Below, piece after piece: positions 14,706 through 16,812 of a stretch of DNA of 16,812 nt. The notes beneath the pieces are model-generated. The model was not told the origin of the DNA. It did not search any database and was given only the letters and a program-made list of their open reading frames with translations. The position numbers were made by a program, and so were the translations under genes. Location of the stretch: the NCBI GenBank assembly GCA_964459445.1, contig CAYWMP010000131.1, forward strand, positions 1 through 16,812, in the 5' to 3' direction. Source of the stretch: CAYWMP01 sp964459445. GTDB taxonomy: Bacteria > Desulfobacterota > DSM-4660 > Desulfatiglandales > HGW-15. How positions within the stretch are numbered: the stretch's first letter is position 1; each line of letters opens with the position of its first letter.

Positions 14706-15665
14706 TCACTTCCGTAAAAAGAGTTTAAGAACAGCACCTCTTCCCAAAAAGACTTCCACCATTGCCGCAACCGTCACCGGGCCGAAAAAAACAGACGCAA
14801 TTAGAAGCTGCAACAAAAGATGGGGAAGTCTTTTCATTCTATAGGCGCCTTTTAGGGCCTCGTAGAGCTCATTTCTGGGCCAACCCATTGCATTCAATGC
14901 ACTTTGAAGCAAACCATACACCCCCTGTTCAATGCATAGGGTATTGACTCTCATAATCCTTAGCCGGCATTCCTGAGCTAACCGCTCCATAGACCTTCCA
15001 CTGAAATGAAACTTGTGCCACGGAATATCCACATGAAACCAAAATCGTTTAAATATTTCGGCTTCAATGCTTTGGAAATTGGGGACTGCCACAATCATGG
15101 TTCCGGATGGCGCCAACATTTCCGTTAGTCGTTTCATGGTGCCCCTGGGATCATTCATATGTTCCAGCACGTGCCAGAGGATAATCAAATCAAAAGATTC
15201 ATCAGGCAGATTCAAGGAACCGAGCTCCCCCTGCAAATAGGTAATCTGATCCGGATTTATGAATCTATGACTCGGGTATTTTGGATGTTCAATACCCCAA
15301 CATTCACATCCAAGATCGCAAAAGGCCTTTAACAAACGTCCCTCTGCGCAGCCCACATCCAAAATCTTCGGCTGATGTGCCGATTCCGGAATCAAAGACA
15401 AAAAGCCCTTTGCCCGGCTTCTCATAAACTCATTTCGAAGTCCTTGAAGAACAGATATGAATTTGGAGGCAGTTTTCCCGTAATAATCCTGAATGTCCTG
15501 ATCCAGGAGAATGTCATCAGAAGGTGGAGGAAAGGTGCGCGTTAATTGACAAGCGTTACACTGAAGAAGGACGTAATCCAGGGAGGATTTTTTGACATGA
15601 AATAACACCTTGGCATTTTTCCCGTCACACAAAGGGCAGGGGTCGAAATCATTCCTGTTAAACAT
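14706..15665 (-). CDS. SAM-dependent methyltransferase with zinc-ribbon-like N-terminus and membrane anchor
   Basis: From ATG at 15665 the protein has 319 residues. CPLC (10-13) and CNAC (36-39) form a two-CxxC zinc-ribbon-like head. A class I methyltransferase fold follows with motif I ILDVGCAEG (101-109), an acidic SAM-ribose position in GIEHPKYP, and FDLIILWHVLEHM. This resembles the methyltransferases found in sugar and surface-glycan clusters. The last 40 residues hold a hydrophobic segment (LLLQLLIASVFFGPVTVAAM) that may anchor it to the membrane next to lipid-linked glycan substrates. The start at 15665 overlaps the glycosyltransferase stop (15658-15660), indicating coupling; an upstream TTG at 15707 is less likely. 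The substrate is unknown. Confidence 0.82.
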   Translation of the reverse strand: MFNRNDFDPCPLCDGKNAKVLFHVKKSSLDYVLLQCNACQLTRTFPPPSDDILLDQDIQDYYGKTASKFISVLQGLRNEFMRSRAKGFLSLIPESAHQPKILDVGCAEGRLLKAFCDLGCECWGIEHPKYPSHRFINPDQITYLQGELGSLNLPDESFDLIILWHVLEHMNDPRGTMKRLTEMLAPSGTMIVAVPNFQSIEAEIFKRFWFHVDIPWHKFHFSGRSMERLAQECRLRIMRVNTLCIEQGVYGLLQSALNAMGWPRNELYEALKGAYRMKRLPHLLLQLLIASVFFGPVTVAAMVEVFLGRGAVLKLFLRK

Positions 15666-16437
15666 GAGGATCTTTCGAGAAATTGAGTTTGCGGCCTTCA
15701 GGATCAAACAAGGGATCTTTACGGATCCCTAGGCGATGGAACAAAAACCTTAGGCTCGTCGCAACAACGCCGATGCCGTATTTGACCGACCTTGCAAACC
15801 CGATTGAGGAAGCGCCTTCGAAGTAACGGGTAGGACAAGAGACTTCCCCGATCCTGAAATCAAAATAGATGATTTGGGCCAGCATCTCATTATCAAAAAC
15901 AAAATCATCATCATTCTCATGGAGAGGAATCGACTCAAGGACTGAACTTGAAAAGGCGCGGTAACCCGTGTGGTACTCAGAAAGTTTGCTCCCCAACAAC
16001 AGATTCTCGAAGGCAGTCAAGAACCTGTTGGCCACATATTTGTAGCCAGGCATGCCACCTTTGAGGGCTTTTCCGCCGATGATGCGAGAGCCAAGAACCA
16101 CATCATACACGTCGAATGCGATCATGCTGGCCATAGCCGTAATCAATTTGGGTGTATACTGATAGTCAGGATGCACCATGATTACGACATCGGCGCCACG
16201 CCCCAAGGCGGCCTGATAGCAGGTCTTTTGGTTGCGACCGTACCCAAAATTTCGATCATGTGAAATGGTTTCGATACCCAGGGATTTGGCAAGCGCAACT
16301 GTTTTGTCTGCACTTCCATCGTCCACCAGTAACACGCCATCAACGATGTCCTGCGGTATATCCCGATAGGTCATCTCAAGCGTTCTTTCTGCATTATAGG
16401 CAGGCAAAACAACAAAGGTTTTTTTTCCATTAATCAT
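15658..16437 (-). CDS. GT2-family glycosyltransferase (DPM1/polyprenyl-phosphate type)
   Basis: This 259-residue protein is a GT-A fold family 2 glycosyltransferase. It has the start KTFVVLPAYNAERTL, the nucleotide-sugar motif LVDDGS (37-42), DRNFGYGRNQ (61-70), the metal-site motif MVHPDYQYTP (87-96, Asp91 in place of the first Asp of DxD), GSRIIGG, the acceptor-loop motif HTGYRAFS (156-163) and FDNEMLAQ (181-188). There are no C-terminal membrane helices, as in the short DPM1-like enzymes that load a sugar onto undecaprenyl or dolichyl phosphate; transfer to a glycan is also possible. It lies 36 nt after rsmE and overlaps the methyltransferase by 8 nt. A polyprenyl-phosphate sugar made here could feed a GT-C enzyme such as the TMTC-like protein, but this is inference. 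Confidence 0.88.
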   Translation of the reverse strand: MINGKKTFVVLPAYNAERTLEMTYRDIPQDIVDGVLLVDDGSADKTVALAKSLGIETISHDRNFGYGRNQKTCYQAALGRGADVVIMVHPDYQYTPKLITAMASMIAFDVYDVVLGSRIIGGKALKGGMPGYKYVANRFLTAFENLLLGSKLSEYHTGYRAFSSSVLESIPLHENDDDFVFDNEMLAQIIYFDFRIGEVSCPTRYFEGASSIGFARSVKYGIGVVATSLRFLFHRLGIRKDPLFDPEGRKLNFSKDPHV

Positions 16438-16473
16438 AAATTCGACCCAGATGGCAGGGTTCAGGTTAAATTG

Positions 16474-16812
16474 TTATCGAGTTCTCAAGCTAAGGTCACC
16501 CCATTCATATTGAAGAATGGACACAAATGCAACCGCAGCCGTTTCAGCCCTTAGCACCCTGTGTCCGAGAGAGACGGAGGTGAACCCTGACAGCCCAGCT
16601 TCATGAATTTCCTTATCCGTAAATCCTCCTTCCGGTCCCACAATCCCTACAAATCTTTTTGACAAGGGAGTCGTTCTCAATACGTCCTTCAAATCTTTAG
16701 CCCCCTCATCCTCCCACAGGATGGTCTTTGAGATCTTTTTTTTCCCCCAGCTGGATATTAGATCTTGAAAGGAAATCACCTCACCGATCTCAACAGGCAC
16801 TAATCTGTCAGA
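16474..16812 (-). CDS. rsmE: 16S rRNA m3U1498 methyltransferase, C-terminal part
   Basis: The reading frame stays open to the right edge, so the gene's N-terminal half lies outside the window; 112 codons and the stop (16474-16476) are present. The SPOUT-fold signature is clear: VGPEGGFTDKEI followed by FTSVSLGHRVLRAETAAVAF and ILQYEWGDL. These form the knotted SAM-binding site and the usual end of RsmE, which methylates N3 of U1498 in the 30S subunit. Upstream in frame, SDRLVPVEI resembles the segment preceding the catalytic domain, so the GTG at 16800 is not the true start. Confidence 0.92.
   Translation of the reverse strand, partial: SDRLVPVEIGEVISFQDLISSWGKKKISKTILWEDEGAKDLKDVLRTTPLSKRFVGIVGPEGGFTDKEIHEAGLSGFTSVSLGHRVLRAETAAVAFVSILQYEWGDLSLRTR

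Overview
The window looks like chromosomal DNA of an anaerobic Gram-negative bacterium, most likely of the Desulfobacterota (former Deltaproteobacteria). This is inferred from the mix of gene families: a Wza/Wzc-type exopolysaccharide export locus with an ExeA-like ATPase, an ADP-forming acyl-CoA synthetase encoded as separate alpha and beta subunits, a bacterial PC4/p15 protein, and short GC-rich hairpins set in AT-rich intergenic DNA. No species can be named from the sequence. No rRNA, tRNA, CRISPR array or intact insertion sequence was seen.

Layout. Positions 1-138 hold the end of a Mrp/Mnh antiporter F subunit. It is followed by what looks like the first 12 codons of mrpG (158-238), which then run into unrelated sequence, so an antiporter operon appears to be cut off here. 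Positions 228-7927 are a plus-strand exopolysaccharide block: ExeA-like AAA ATPase, an HD-GYP protein whose metal site is largely lost, a Wza-like outer-membrane export lipoprotein, a very long Wzc-like chain-length regulator/tyrosine kinase carrying an extra membrane helix and two SPOR domains, and an O-antigen ligase/polymerase-family membrane protein. A repeat of about 170 bp with imperfect terminal inverted repeats (7925-8093) closes the block and supplies the stop codon of the last gene.

Positions 8131-10186 (minus strand) encode the beta and alpha subunits of an ADP-forming acyl/acetyl-CoA synthetase. The beta gene looks intact. The alpha gene has a single-base frameshift in a nine-A run near its start and lacks about 80 residues in its middle, so it may be a pseudogene. 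Divergent from it are enolase (10323-11591, with a good sigma-70-like promoter), a structured 433-bp gap, a PC4/p15 protein (12025-12279) and a TMTC-like membrane glycosyltransferase with eight regular TPR repeats (to 14509). At the right edge, on the minus strand, lie a partial rsmE, a GT2 glycosyltransferase and a methyltransferase with a zinc-ribbon-like N-terminus. These form a compact operon that ends at a hairpin followed by a T-rich stretch.

How the parts fit: the 228-7927 block is the export, chain-length and polymerisation part of a Wzx/Wzy-type exopolysaccharide system. The glycosyltransferases that build the repeat unit are not in it. The SPOR domains suggest that the chain-length kinase is tethered to peptidoglycan, and the degenerate HD-GYP protein may sense rather than degrade c-di-GMP. 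The TMTC-like protein and the GT2/methyltransferase pair are further glycan-related genes, and the acyl-CoA synthetase and enolase belong to central/fermentative metabolism.
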